Origin: Taudactylus pleione
Lineage: Eukaryota; Chordata; Amphibia; Anura; Myobatrachidae
DNA: 64,000 bases
Assembly: GCA_031769625.1 (NCBI GenBank)
Contig: JAUIMM010000484.1
Location: 2,108,001 to 2,172,000 of the forward strand
Reading direction: 5' to 3'
Position 1 is the stretch's first letter, and every line of letters starts with the position of its first letter. The notes beneath the pieces are model-generated. The model saw nothing but the letters and a program-made list of their open reading frames with translations. It had not been told where the DNA came from and did no database searches. Of the stretch, positions 47,701 to 51,975 are shown piece after piece. Position numbers and translations under genes: made by a program.

Positions 47701-47985
47701 AATATTGCGTTATACCCAAATACATATCCTCTTTCTTGGACTGGAGGAAATGGAGCCAAAATAAGTGCAGCTTTGAAAAGAAAATATGCATAATTGACGC
47801 ATTACCTGAATAGAAAATGTCTCTATCCCAGGGGCTTGTATTTTGACTGTGAAACCAGTATCCTGGATAACAATGACCTCCTGTTCACTTCCGTCCTCTG
47901 CCTGCTCTCCAACATCATGTCCGTTCTGCTTTGGCTCCACCTCTGTCTGATGCTCATGGGCCCTATCTCCATTCATCAAGGTCAT
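11580..47985 (-). CDS. CLUH: CLUH, clustered mitochondria protein homolog (whole coding span, 25 exons)
   Basis: Joined coding exons give 3921 nt, 1306 codons plus stop, against about 1309 residues in human CLUH; alignment from memory is continuous with no missing exon. CLUH is a cytosolic protein that binds mRNAs of nuclear-encoded mitochondrial proteins and affects their stability and translation and mitochondrial distribution (family knowledge). Visible order: acidic N-terminus with [10 protein letters not shown], an N-terminal ubiquitin-like/GSKIP-type region, the CLU domain (about residues 330-575), a central region, and C-terminal TPR repeats (about 975-1180). The ATG at 47985 (MTLMNGD) matches human MLLNGD; the ATG three codons on is equally possible. 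All introns are GT-AG and phases agree. The 5' UTR exon and promoter are not identified. I infer a functional gene: no internal stop or frameshift. Confidence 0.97.
11752..13070 (-). other. CLUH: CLUH introns 23-24, nothing identified
   Basis: Intronic DNA around coding exon 24. I see no transposon ends, RNA gene or other structure. The open frame at 12413-12940 overlaps exon 24 in another frame and is judged chance. Confidence 0.5.
12745..12818 (-). CDS. CLUH: CLUH coding exon 24 (residues 1226-1249)
   Basis: Encodes [19 protein letters not shown] then LFIPL. Acceptor CTATTTTCAG, donor CTCAG before GTGACC. Confidence 0.95.
13071..13205 (-). CDS. CLUH: CLUH coding exon 23 (residues 1181-1225)
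   Basis: Encodes [38 protein letters not shown] and ANIMPLK. Acceptor CCTTCATCCAG, donor AAG before GTATGC. Confidence 0.96.
13696..13789 (-). CDS. CLUH: CLUH coding exon 22 (residues 1149-1180), TPR
   Basis: Encodes [19 protein letters not shown] then [13 protein letters not shown]. Acceptor ATGTCTGGCAG, donor CAG before GTGAGC. Confidence 0.96.
13925..14430 (+). mobile_element. tRNA-derived SINE, interrupted by a hAT MITE
   Basis: The head resembles a tRNA A box (GTAGTGGTTAGCATTAGTG). The body carries the widely conserved GTGTGGAGTTTGGATATTG and CCGGGTACTCTGGTTTCCTC segments found in vertebrate V-type SINEs. The tail resumes after the insertion as GGGCAGGGACTGATGTAAAT and GCGCTGCAGAATGTGTGCGC. 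The B box is degraded. Confidence 0.6.
14121..14297. mobile_element. hAT-type MITE nested in the SINE
   Basis: A 177-bp element with inverted ends CAGTGGTTCTCAAACTCGGT and (right, reversed) CACAGGTTCTCAAACTCTCT. A perfect 8-bp target duplication CCTTATTG flanks it (14113-14120, 14298-14305), diagnostic of hAT. Confidence 0.85.
14431..15354 (-). other. CLUH: CLUH intron 21 remainder
   Basis: Intronic DNA with no repeat ends or genes recognised. Confidence 0.5.
15355..15476 (-). CDS. CLUH: CLUH coding exon 21 (residues 1109-1148), TPR
   Basis: Encodes [38 protein letters not shown] and AL. Acceptor GTATCTTATAG, donor CTCAG before GTGATT (phase 2). Confidence 0.95.
15905..16165. mobile_element. 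TTAA-family-like MITE
   Basis: Left GGTTACACACTAAATGACGT and right AAGTGTGTACCTAGTC form imperfect inverted ends of the GGTACACAC type seen also at 29.6 and 63.2 kb. A C-run and A-run follow (16179-16210). Confidence 0.5.
16287..16412 (-). CDS. CLUH: CLUH coding exon 20 (residues 1067-1108), TPR
   Basis: Encodes [37 protein letters not shown] and ALLD. Acceptor TTTGTTTCAG, donor GAT before GTAAGT, phase 0. Confidence 0.95.
16511..16591 (-). CDS. CLUH: CLUH coding exon 19 (residues 1040-1066), TPR
   Basis: Encodes [19 protein letters not shown] then HPSTIQEY, a TPR helix pair. Acceptor TCTATGCAAG, donor TAC before GTAAGT. Confidence 0.95.
16592..17271 (-). other. CLUH: CLUH intron 18, part with no recognised element
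   Basis: AT-rich intronic DNA. No structure seen before the mariner element at 17272. Confidence 0.5.
17272..18010 (+). mobile_element. Internally deleted mariner-like element
   Basis: TA dinucleotides flank inverted ends CGAGAGCTGATTAAACAAGT (left) and CGAGAGCTGATTGAAAAGTA (right, reversed). The 739-bp copy lacks the N-terminal half of the transposase. A C-terminal remnant remains at 17485-17930. Confidence 0.85.
17485..17930 (+). pseudogene. Mariner transposase C-terminal remnant
   Basis: The frame reads [20 protein letters not shown], then [37 protein letters not shown] and [14 protein letters not shown]. These are the mariner catalytic block: QDN carries the second Asp and PCDF the third. 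In-frame stops (TGA before RKWFLL, TAA after EHPP, TGA after KQLR) show it is dead. The N-terminal DNA-binding domain is missing. Confidence 0.85.
18098..18290. mobile_element. Palindromic MITE in CLUH intron 18
   Basis: TAAAGGCCCCCATACATCAG at the left mirrors CTGATGTATGGGGGCCTTTA at the right. The inner arms (TACCCTTTTTCAATCGATTG and CAATCGATTGAAAAAGGGAAA, approximately) continue the hairpin across about 190 bp. Confidence 0.8.
18357..18496 (-). CDS. CLUH: CLUH coding exon 18 (residues 993-1039), TPR
   Basis: Encodes [19 protein letters not shown], then [19 protein letters not shown] and [11 protein letters not shown] repeat signature residues are visible. Acceptor CTCGCTCTAG, donor GAA before GTAAGT. 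Confidence 0.96.
18730..18883 (-). CDS. CLUH: CLUH coding exon 17 (residues 942-992)
   Basis: Encodes [38 protein letters not shown] and [12 protein letters not shown], leading into the TPR region. Acceptor CTTTGCCCTCAG, donor CAAG before GTGGGT. Confidence 0.96.
18884..19710 (-). other. CLUH: CLUH intron 16 part, nothing identified
   Basis: Intronic DNA between coding exons 16 and 17 with no recognised element before the MITE at 19.71 kb. Confidence 0.5.
19711..19909. mobile_element. Palindromic MITE (AATCTGATTGGTTGCTATGG family)
   Basis: GTGGAGATGTTGCCCATAGC and GCTATGGGCAACATCTCCAC are inverted arms around TCTAAAAG-containing centres. It lies 80 bp from the donor of coding exon 16. The copy at 44.37 kb is the same family. 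Confidence 0.8.
19990..20074 (-). CDS. CLUH: CLUH coding exon 16 (residues 913-941)
   Basis: Encodes [19 protein letters not shown] then [10 protein letters not shown]. Its acceptor is GTAG preceded by an uninterrupted run of 23 T (minus strand). Donor CAG before GTAAGT. Confidence 0.95.
20079..20101. repeat. A23 run acting as exon 16 polypyrimidine tract
   Basis: On the minus strand this is T23 immediately followed by GTAG and coding exon 16. Confidence 0.85.
20102..20953 (-). other. CLUH: CLUH intron 15, nothing identified
   Basis: Intronic DNA with no recognised element or gene. Confidence 0.5.
20954..21198 (-). CDS. CLUH: CLUH coding exon 15 (residues 832-912)
   Basis: Starts [19 protein letters not shown] and includes [18 protein letters not shown], a basic nuclear-localisation-like run also present in human, then [14 protein letters not shown]. 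Acceptor CCCCTTTCCAG, donor GAGTG before GTGAGT (phase 2). Confidence 0.96.
21526..21912. repeat. GC-rich repeat with two GCGCATGCGC palindromes
   Basis: A GC-rich island in AT-rich intron DNA between CAGGGGCGTTT and AAACCCCTGG. It contains CTCTGGGCAC/GTGCCCAGAG inverted arms and GCGCATGCGC at 21668-21677 and 21731-21740. Probably a MITE; ends approximate. Confidence 0.5.
21913..22513 (-). other. CLUH: CLUH intron 14 DNA, nothing identified
   Basis: AT-rich with no recognisable element or gene. Confidence 0.45.
22525..23499. mobile_element. 975-bp element with about 235-bp terminal direct repeats
   Basis: CAAAGAACCAA lies on both sides (22514-22524, 23500-23510) as an 11-bp target duplication. 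The left (about 22527-22775) and right (about 23253-23495) ends are direct repeats sharing TTCTCGGACGTGAACC and GCGCTTATTCATATATTTGC. The target duplication is too long for an LTR retrotransposon (4-6 bp). No ORF of note. Confidence 0.7.
23664..23870. mobile_element. hAT MITE, same family as 14.12 kb
   Basis: CTCTCAAACTCGGTCCTCAG at the left and TGAGGACAGAGTTTGAGAAC at the right are inverted, with the same interior (CCAGGTCACCCAGCAGGTGC). A further right-end fragment lies at about 23935-24022. Confidence 0.7.
24026..24145. mobile_element. Small palindromic MITE
   Basis: CAACCAGCTCCTAACTG and CAGTTAGGAGCTGGTTG are inverted, inside TGGAGATAAAGT/ACTTTATCTCCA ends. Confidence 0.7.
24249..24600. 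mobile_element. MITE with GGGCGGGATGCA ends
   Basis: GGGCGGGATGCA at the left and TGCGTCCCGCCC at the right are inverted. The interior is unassigned. Confidence 0.5.
24902..24964 (-). CDS. CLUH: CLUH coding exon 14 (residues 811-831)
   Basis: A short 63-nt exon encoding [19 protein letters not shown] then LQ. Acceptor TTTGTCTTAG, donor CAG before GTAAGAG. Human has [19 protein letters not shown] here. Confidence 0.94.
25274..25426 (-). CDS. CLUH: CLUH coding exon 13 (residues 760-810)
   Basis: Encodes [37 protein letters not shown] and PSQLDHVY. Acceptor GCCATTTCAG, donor TAT before GTGAGT. Confidence 0.96.
26016..26116 (-). CDS. CLUH: CLUH coding exon 12 (residues 726-759)
   Basis: Encodes [19 protein letters not shown] then [15 protein letters not shown]. 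Acceptor GTCTCTCTACAG, donor TTG before GTAAGA, phase 0. Confidence 0.95.
26325..26480. mobile_element. Palindromic MITE cut by the next element
   Basis: GAGAGATCAAGTACTAACCA and TGGTTAGTACTTGATCTCTC are inverted around TGACAGTTAGGAGC. The right end (CATACATC) runs directly into the TTAA of the next MITE. Confidence 0.65.
26481..26802. mobile_element. TTAA-associated MITE, AAGGCGCACATCC ends
   Basis: TTAAGGCGCACATCCAC at the left and GTGGATGTGCGCCTTTA at the right are inverted. An internal perfect hairpin reads ATTAATGGACGACTGAACGA and its complement. TTAA-type ends fit piggyBac or Kolobok-like MITEs (inference). Confidence 0.65.
26860..27072. mobile_element. Palindromic MITE, GGGCCTATTTATCAA ends
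   Basis: GGGCCTATTTATCAATGAGT and TGATAAATAGGCCC are inverted; inner arms CCAGCCAATCAGCTCCCAAC and TTGGAAGCCGATTGGCTGGA are near mirror images. Confidence 0.75.
27294..27398 (-). CDS. CLUH: CLUH coding exon 11 (residues 691-725)
   Basis: Encodes [19 protein letters not shown] and [14 protein letters not shown]. Preceded by TTTATTTTCCAG; donor CCAG before GTGCGG (phase 1). The 5.4-kb intron before it holds a Tc1 element and several MITEs. Confidence 0.95.
27399..28053 (-). other. CLUH: CLUH intron 10 DNA before the Tc1 element
   Basis: Intronic DNA with an A-run at about 28015-28032 and otherwise nothing recognised. Confidence 0.45.
28054..29564 (-). mobile_element. Tc1-like transposon, about 1.5 kb, inactive
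   Basis: TA target dinucleotides flank inverted ends CAGCCGTGGCCAAAAGTTTT (left) and CAGCCATGGCCAAAAGTTTT (right, reversed). The inverted match extends, with differences, for more than 60 bp. A frameshifted transposase lies inside on the minus strand. Located in CLUH intron 10. Confidence 0.93.
28262..29217 (-). pseudogene. Tc1-type transposase, broken
   Basis: N-terminus [20 protein letters not shown] and [20 protein letters not shown] form the helix-turn-helix region. Later blocks in other frames: [39 protein letters not shown] and [20 protein letters not shown], then [16 protein letters not shown] and PIENLW hold the second Asp and the Glu of the DDE triad. At least three frame changes and an in-frame stop make it non-functional. 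Confidence 0.88.
29637..29965. mobile_element. MITE with GCTGGGTACACA ends
   Basis: AAAGCTGGGTACACATTAGA at the left and TAGTGTGTGCCCACCTAAAG at the right are inverted. The interior contains AGATCTGAGGATGCGATGG and its mirror. Confidence 0.6.
30092..31425. mobile_element. MITE with CAGTGTTCTCCCCA ends, split by an insertion
   Basis: CAGTGTTCTCCCCA at 30092 and TGGGGAGAACACTG at 31411-31424. The flanking parts (30092-30207 and 31206-31425) match, reversed, the intact copy at 46495-46785. The middle 998 bp is a nested insertion. Confidence 0.8.
30208..31205. mobile_element. 998-bp nested insertion, 15-bp target duplication
   Basis: GCTGTATAAAAAGGA occurs at 30193-30207 and 31206-31220, while the copy at 46.5 kb has only one. 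This defines the insertion exactly. It ends in AT-rich sequence with GTAATAAATTGTTTATTTAG and has no coding capacity. Confidence 0.75.
31426..31976 (-). other. CLUH: CLUH intron 10 repeat-like DNA
   Basis: Contains two related stretches in opposite orientation (AGATTTGATTCTTTCAGTGG near 31.51 kb and CCACTGAAAGAATCAAATCT near 31.72 kb), so probably a further foldback. Not assigned. Confidence 0.4.
31977..32297. mobile_element. MITE, (G)ATTCAATTGTTTA ends
   Basis: GGGGAGATTCAATTGTTTAT at the left and AAACAATTGAATCACCCC at the right are inverted. Member of the ATTCAATT family listed below. Confidence 0.7.
32807..33036 (-). CDS. CLUH: CLUH coding exon 10 (residues 614-690), variable acidic linker
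   Basis: Encodes [15 protein letters not shown], then a poorly conserved S/E/D-rich linker and [16 protein letters not shown]. The linker is the most divergent part relative to human, as expected. Acceptor GATGCTCTTGCAG, donor ACAG before GTATAC (phase 1). Confidence 0.94.
33269..33892. mobile_element. CGTATATACTC..AGTATAAG repeat with hairpin chain
   Basis: Ends CGTATATACTCTAGTATAAG (left) and CGTATATACTCCAGTATAAG (right, reversed) are inverted. The left part has a short tandem repeat (CCCCAGTAGTAAT units, 33385-33500). The middle (33593-33803) is five consecutive hairpins. The last 60 bp form a further hairpin (TTTTTCAGCAC/GTGCTGAAAAA). Confidence 0.8.
33893..34265 (-). other. CLUH: CLUH intron 9, nothing identified
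   Basis: Intronic DNA with no recognised element. Confidence 0.45.
34266..34515. mobile_element. TTAA-type MITE
   Basis: TTAAGGTGCGTACATACGGT at the left and CAGTGTGTGTACGGGCGGG at the right are imperfect inverted ends. ACGAT-containing subrepeats fill the interior, as in the other TTAA MITEs. Confidence 0.5.
34727..35350. repeat. GC-rich repeat with chained and nested hairpins
   Basis: After a small CTGATTCAGAG/CTCTGAATCAG hairpin, a GC-rich block (34815-35160) holds consecutive inverted repeats, detailed in Part 2. A 152-codon open frame (34841-35299, +) is a consequence of base composition and not a gene. Confidence 0.65.
35496..36336. mobile_element. MITE, GGCC(A)AATTCAATTA ends, 0.84 kb
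   Basis: GGGCCAAATTCAATTACAGG at the left and CTAATTGAATTCGGCC at the right are inverted. Interior A-run at 35950-35967. Confidence 0.65.
36725..36863. mobile_element. hAT MITE, CAGGCCTGGCC ends
   Basis: CAGGCCTGGCCAACTTGTGG and TTGGCTAGGCCTG are inverted around AACTACAAGTCCAAGCATG and ATGCTGGGACTTGTAGTTT. Flanks GCAAGCAC and GCATACAC match at 7 of 8 bases, as expected of an old hAT target duplication. Confidence 0.85.
36932..37215. mobile_element. MITE, CTAATGGTGTATACAC ends
   Basis: CTAATGGTGTATACACACTG at the left and CATGTGTATGCACCATTAG at the right are inverted. Confidence 0.6.
37216..37792 (-). other. CLUH: CLUH intron 9, nothing identified
   Basis: Intronic DNA with no recognised element or gene. 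Confidence 0.4.
37793..38167. repeat. GC-rich repeat with hairpin chain (third module)
   Basis: Contains GCAGGGTGC/GCACCCTGC, CCCTCCTTCTGG/CCAGAAGGAGGG, GCGGTGACC/GGTCACCGC and TGCCCGGCA/TGCCGGGCA inverted arms, and a directly repeated CAAAAAGCACCCTGCCCTC. Probably a MITE. Confidence 0.6.
38168..39161 (-). other. CLUH: CLUH intron 9, part next to exon 9
   Basis: Holds A-runs at about 38659-38675 and 38691-38702; otherwise nothing recognised. Confidence 0.4.
39162..39856 (-). CDS. CLUH: CLUH coding exon 9 (residues 383-613), core of CLU domain
   Basis: This is the largest exon, 695 nt. It starts [19 protein letters not shown] and contains [57 protein letters not shown] and [17 protein letters not shown]. 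It is almost identical to human over the CLU domain, the most conserved part of the family. Acceptor TTTCTTTTAG, donor CACCG before GTAACT (phase 2). Confidence 0.98.
40106..40579. mobile_element. MITE, TGGGCCTGAATCA ends
   Basis: TGGGCCTGAATCAAG at the left and CTGAATCAGACCCA at the right are inverted. The interior is GC-richer, without an internal ORF of interest. It lies in CLUH intron 8. Confidence 0.6.
40955..41739. repeat. 36-bp minisatellite abutting a CLUH splice donor
   Basis: About 21 units of consensus TGTTCCACCTCCTAGGACAG plus TAGCCATTACCTAAAC. The variant unit GGGCCGTAGCAAATACTTAA recurs at 40971, 41223 and 41439, so a 252- and 216-bp higher-order unit (7 and 6 monomers) is present. 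On the coding strand each unit runs GT...AG, and the first (33 bp) begins at the intron's first base. Confidence 0.95.
41740..41832 (-). CDS. CLUH: CLUH coding exon 8 (residues 352-382)
   Basis: Encodes [19 protein letters not shown] then [12 protein letters not shown] (CLU domain). Its donor (TTCAAG before GTAATGG) is the exact boundary of the 36-bp minisatellite that fills the start of the next intron. Confidence 0.96.
41833..42594 (-). other. CLUH: CLUH intron 7, nothing identified
   Basis: AT-rich intronic DNA with no recognised element. Confidence 0.5.
42595..42742 (-). CDS. CLUH: CLUH coding exon 7 (residues 302-351)
   Basis: Encodes [19 protein letters not shown] and [19 protein letters not shown], ending HIPGQ. 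It covers the lead-in to the CLU domain. Acceptor CTTTTTGCCAG, donor CAG before GTAATG. Confidence 0.96.
43337..43592. mobile_element. Near-perfect palindromic hAT-like MITE
   Basis: A 256-bp element flanked by a perfect 8-bp duplication ATTCTAAG (43329-43336, 43593-43600). Ends TAGGGATGTGCAGGCTCG and CGAGCCTGCACATCCCTA are inverted, and the two arms stay almost identical to the centre (TCCTGGAC-AAAA-GTCCAGGA). Lies in CLUH intron 6. Confidence 0.9.
43697..43822 (-). CDS. CLUH: CLUH coding exon 6 (residues 260-301)
   Basis: Encodes [19 protein letters not shown], then [19 protein letters not shown] and QKK, matching human. Acceptor TTCCGCAG, donor AGAG before GTAAAAC. Confidence 0.95.
44372..44545. 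mobile_element. Palindromic MITE, family of 19.7 kb
   Basis: TAGGGGATAAAATTACTAAAG and CTTTAGTAAATTTACCCCTA ends are inverted (right end 30 bp from coding exon 5's donor). Inner arms TAGCAACCAATCAGATTCTA and TAGAATCTGATTGGTTGCTA. Confidence 0.85.
44570..44724 (-). CDS. CLUH: CLUH coding exon 5 (residues 209-259)
   Basis: Encodes [38 protein letters not shown] and ASTRGFYLN. Acceptor TTTAACAG, donor CCA before GTGAGT (phase 2). Confidence 0.96.
44920..45130. mobile_element. MITE, ATTCAATTA ends
   Basis: GATATTCAATTACCG at the left and GGAAGCAATTGAGTAGC at the right are imperfect inverted ends of the ATTCAATT family. Confidence 0.45.
45262..45389 (-). CDS. CLUH: CLUH coding exon 4 (residues 166-208)
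   Basis: Encodes [17 protein letters not shown], then [18 protein letters not shown] and QPQNKDWK. A run of eight A bases in the lysine stretch keeps the frame. Acceptor TTATGTTGCAG, donor AAG before GTAAAATG. Confidence 0.95.
45390..46261 (-). other. CLUH: CLUH intron 3, nothing identified
   Basis: Intronic DNA; GTGTACTAGAT is duplicated near 45.78 kb, otherwise nothing recognised. Confidence 0.4.
46262..46405 (-). CDS. CLUH: CLUH coding exon 3 (residues 118-165)
   Basis: Acceptor CCACATATAG, then [19 protein letters not shown] and [19 protein letters not shown], matching human closely. Donor GGAG before GTGTGTGAG, phase 1. Confidence 0.96.
46495..46785. mobile_element. Intact MITE, CAGTGTTCTCCCCA ends
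   Basis: A 291-bp copy with CAGTGTTCTCCCCA and TGGGGAGAACACTG inverted ends. It is the uninterrupted relative of the split copy at 30.1-31.4 kb. In CLUH intron 2. Confidence 0.85.
47043..47395. repeat. Repeat with degenerate CCTAACCCT interior
   Basis: Ends carry CAGCATCCCGAAAGTC and GACCGTCAGCATCCCGCTTG-type motifs. The interior is C-rich CCTAACCCT/CCTAAACC repeats. A second copy is at 63686-63990. Confidence 0.6.
47507..47678 (-). CDS. CLUH: CLUH coding exon 2 (residues 61-117)
   Basis: Begins [19 protein letters not shown] after CTGTCTCCTCAG and ends in VVEG phase 1 (GAAG before GTGGGT). This is the N-terminal ubiquitin-like part, nearly identical to human. Confidence 0.96.
47806..47985 (-). 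CDS. CLUH: CLUH coding exon 1 (residues 1-60)
   Basis: The exon starts at 47999 after a strong pyrimidine-rich acceptor (CTTTCACATCAG), so the ATG lies in an internal exon with 14 nt upstream that are also open. It encodes MTLMNGD, an acidic stretch and [18 protein letters not shown], ending FSIQ before GTAATG at phase 0. The gene therefore has at least one more 5' exon. Confidence 0.95.
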
Positions 47986-47999
47986 GCCGCTGGAATGTT

Positions 48000-49310
48000 C
48001 TGATGTGAAAGAGAAAAGGCTCCTTATTTACTTCAGTGATCGGGACTGACTGGCTGAATAATGGAGCATTGCCTGATGGAGACTCCTGGATGTTATCAAA
48101 CAGTAGTCTGTTGACACTCAGAAATACAAAAGCATCTCTACATATAAACGAGGGAACATCCATAAAAACTGGTCCAAAAAACACAAGTGAATGAACGCTG
48201 TAATGTTTCCAACATTTTAGAGTCTCGTATAATTAATCAACATATAATGCAGCTTGTAGCTTTTGGTGCTCCTTTAACAATTTGCTTAACTGAAATGTCA
48301 ACATACTCCGGCTAAAATGAGTATCAGAGCTGGCGTTCATTAGGTAAATTAATATATTTTTCCCTAACGAAAAGCCTTGATTATCCATTAAGACATGATG
48401 AGTGCAGGACACTTACTCTTTCTCTTTTAAATCATGGTTTTGGTTGTAGTATGTGGTACCACAGGGCAGTAGTACTGTATTTAACAGTGTTTTGTAATGT
48501 GAGTAGTAGCATCTAAGTTCTAGCAATAAAACATCTTCTGACAGCAGATATACAAGCACTTAGAGGCCTGGCTCAGTAAACGGAGGAGAAAAAATAGTCA
48601 GTCCTAACTAAGCTCACTGCCTTAAACCGATAAATTGCTCTATTAGGATGAGACTAATAAACTGACTGCAAACCAAACAAAGCATCTTAATATCTTGCTG
48701 CTTCAGCGCATTTTGAAACTCTACTGGGTGAATAGGACATGAATAATGCAATTAGCTGAGATTTAGCGGACGTATCCAGTATCAGCCATGAATGTTCATG
48801 TGGGCGGGATGAAGACTGTGACACATGGTGTACATCGTTATCTGACTACTGTATAATGTCTTGGGGAGGGGGACAGGAATACATCTGCTAAGCCAATTCC
48901 CATTAGAAGCATTAGGATACAGATTGCATGCAATGCTGTCTTGGGGATGAGACACAAACCAGGTACTACAAGTGCCACCTATACAATGTAACTCACAAAA
49001 ATGGCAAAACGTCAAACTGATGCAGGCTAGTATAAAAACATCCATTCATCACTGATGCATGCATGAACAGTGGTCGCCTACATTGAACGGTAAGAATATA
49101 GAAGTTAAACATTTGTTGGGGACAATTCAAATAGAAGCGATGCCCAAAGTGCAGTATGACCAGTCAAACTCCCCATACCTTGCCACCATCACCAACGCAC
49201 ATTTCTCCTGACACTTCACAGAGGCGTGCAGGAATAATTTCAATGTTGCGGAATACTAACTCTTGGCGATGTGCATAACTTCCCATTGACGAGAAGTGAT
49301 TTGCCTTCTT
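48000..49310. other. Region upstream of CLUH coding exon 1
   Basis: No coding exon or clear promoter seen. It would be intron if a 5' exon lies upstream. Confidence 0.4.
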
Positions 49311-49646
49311 TGGGACGATTCAATTCAACATGATATGAATAGTGCCAGGAGGAGGTGGCCGCGGAGCTATTCAAATGACCACACTGTTAAGTCTGACTAC
49401 AGGATTTCTGCTTGCACCCTCCTGAGGTGCGAGCAGAAATCCAACTTAAGTGTCGACCGTCCGGCTTAGCGCAGCGCTAACAGCATCGAGATCGGCACTT
49501 AAGTCGGAGAATGCAGGTTAGCGCATCTAAACAGGCGCGGTAACAGGCATCTCCCGACTAACTGCAGGATGTGATGGGGACAAATAAATTGCTCCGGGAA
49601 CTCCTTCCCGGCACTATCCACATCCCGTTGAATTGAATTGCCCCCT
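49311..49646. mobile_element. MITE, GATTCAATTCAA ends
   Basis: GGGACGATTCAATTCAACA at the left and GTTGAATTGAATTGCCCCC at the right are inverted. ATTCAATT family. Confidence 0.7.
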
Positions 49647-50148
49647 TCTGCTAACACACACCTTGGAACAAACTTTATAGTAATAAGATTATTTTACACA
49701 CACTTGTTTTCAAGAAATACTTTGTTATACTACAAAAAAAGAGGAAAAAAAAAAATATAAAAAACACTTTTTCAACTAAGAAGCAGATATAATTGGAGAT
49801 ATCATTTTAAAAGTAACATAAGAACATGTCACACAGACAACCATGCAGTAAGCGGTGACGCTCAGAAATAACAATCGTTCATAATTCAATTAATTGCATA
49901 AATTTTATAAAACATGTTATCACAAGTTTAATACCTCTCGGGGGTACATATAAATAACAATGTGTGCAACATTAATAATAAGACATCAATGTAGAGAATA
50001 AATGTGCATATCTTCTTCACACAGTTGCAAGCAGCTACACTAATTGTTGTTAAATATAATGATATTTTTTGTACAATGCAGCATGAAGCACACGAGTAAC
50101 AGTGTTTCTAATATCAATCCAGGAGCACAAATAAAAGTCAGCCTCTTC

Positions 50149-50500
50149 TTAAGGTGCCCACACACATACCGATGTCCTCACGATACGATTTTATGGCCAA
50201 TTTCCTCATGAACTTTCACGGGAGCTCCCTTGCCGTCGTGATCACGATTTGGAGTTAAAAATGTCCAATCTGACTAAAGATCTATCTTGCAGCCAATGCA
50301 TTGTATCCCAGATTGGCTAATCTGCCCTACAGCACGGCAGATCAGAAGATGCGATGTACGACGAGCGGGGACGTGCATCGGCATCGTGCTCGTGAGTATA
50401 AACTCACGATTTGTACTTTTTTTACCCGATTCGTTGTTACGATTCGTTGAAATCAAAATCAAATCGTGTAAAATGTCGCTATGTGTGTGGGCACCTTTAG
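50149..50500. mobile_element. TTAA MITE in left arm of the inverted repeat
   Basis: TTAAGGTGCCCACACACATA at the left and TATGTGTGTGGGCACCTTTA at the right are inverted, with a GATGCGATGTACGAC/CGTGCATCGGCATCG interior. Confidence 0.75.
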
Positions 50501-51107
50501 TCTTCCGTAACAAATGCTGAGCACAATTTAAAGCTCATAAAATTGCATGTGCTAGAAGACTCCAATAGATCTCTAATCTTCCGTCCGGTAAGTTAGAAGT
50601 GTGGGGATAATACTTTCACAAATGTAGGTAAAGTCATGATATCCAATGTCCTCACTTTATACTCACAGTCCTTGAGTGCCGAGCACACAGCGTGCTGTAT
50701 CCATTGCATTGTGCCTTACTCCATCCCACTGTGTCCAGATCAACCTATATGCTGTGGAATTGTTCAACACCGTTGACCAACTGTTACTCTGGATGGGCCG
50801 TCTGTAGTTCACCTTCGCAGTAGATGATCGCTGGAGTGCAGCGACTCCCTGGCTTGCCTGCCACCTACGATCAGCTAATTCTTTGCTGTGCAGCGGCGTG
50901 AGCTGCCAGCTGTGACGCTGTTTGCTTGGTACTCAAGGACAGTGAGTATAAAGTGAGGACATTGGATATCAAGACTTTACCTACATTTGTGAAAGTATTA
51001 ACCCCACACTTCTAACTTACCAGACGGAAGATTAGAGATCTATTGGAATCTTCTAGCACATGCTATTTTATGCCCTTTAAATTGTGCTCAGCATTTGTTA
51101 CGGAAAA

Positions 51108-51490
51108 CTAAAGGTCCCATACACCTACGCAATTTCTAGACGATCACGCGATTTTCGACGTACGTTCAGTCTTGTTGAAATCGTGCATTTTTACATCCGA
51201 TGTGCACTCCCGTGGGTCCTTCAATCGTATCTAATGATAATATGTGCAGCACATGTGTTCCATCGTATCGTGTTCAGAACGTGGCATTTTTTTTTCATGC
51301 AATTCATCGCGTGGCAATACAGTCATTTCAATGACTGTTTGTCCCTATTCCCTAATGAGCGCGTGAGGCACAGGATCGATCATACGACAGATCCTGTGCT
51401 AAGAAAAAACAAACGTGCCAACGGAACTGCAGGGTAATCGGATGTAAAACGGATCGGAAGCTGATCGTGTAGGTGTATGGGCCCTACTAT
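51108..51490. mobile_element. MITE in right arm at the mirror site
   Basis: CTAAAGGTCCCATACACCTA at the left and TAGGTGTATGGGCCCTA at the right are inverted. Different interior from the left-arm MITE but inserted at the corresponding position. Confidence 0.75.
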
Positions 51491-51649
51491 AAGAAAAGGC
51501 TGACTTTAATTTGTGCTCCTGGATTGATATTAGAAACACTGTTACTCGTGTGCTTCATGCTGCATTGTATAAAAAATATCATTAAATTAGTGTAGCTGCT
51601 TGCAACTGTGTGAAAGAGATATGCACATTTATTCTCTACATTGATGTCT

Positions 51650-51975
51650 TAAGCTGGCCACACACTAGACCAACTTACATCCAACCAGCCAACTTGTTGA
51701 TTGGTTGGAATGAAAATCTGGTAATGTATGGGAGTAACTGATGATCAGCAATTTGCTACTAAATGCCAGAAAACAGATGAAAATGGTCATCAGACAAGTT
51801 TGTTAAATATTTGATCTAAACAATTTGTTCAAACAAGAGTTTTGGTCCATTTTCCAGCGTTGGGAGCAAATTGCTGATTGTCATTTGCTTTCATACCTTA
51901 CCAGATTTTCATTCCAACCAATCAACTAGTTGGCTGGTTGGACAGATAATCTTTAGATGTGTGGCCACCTGTATT
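51650..51975. mobile_element. MITE in right arm only, GCTGGCCACACAC ends
   Basis: AAGCTGGCCACACACTAGAC at the left and GATGTGTGGCCACCTG at the right are inverted; inner arms CAACTTGTTGATTGGTTGG and CCAACCAATCAACTAGTTGG. Absent from the left arm. Confidence 0.75.
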
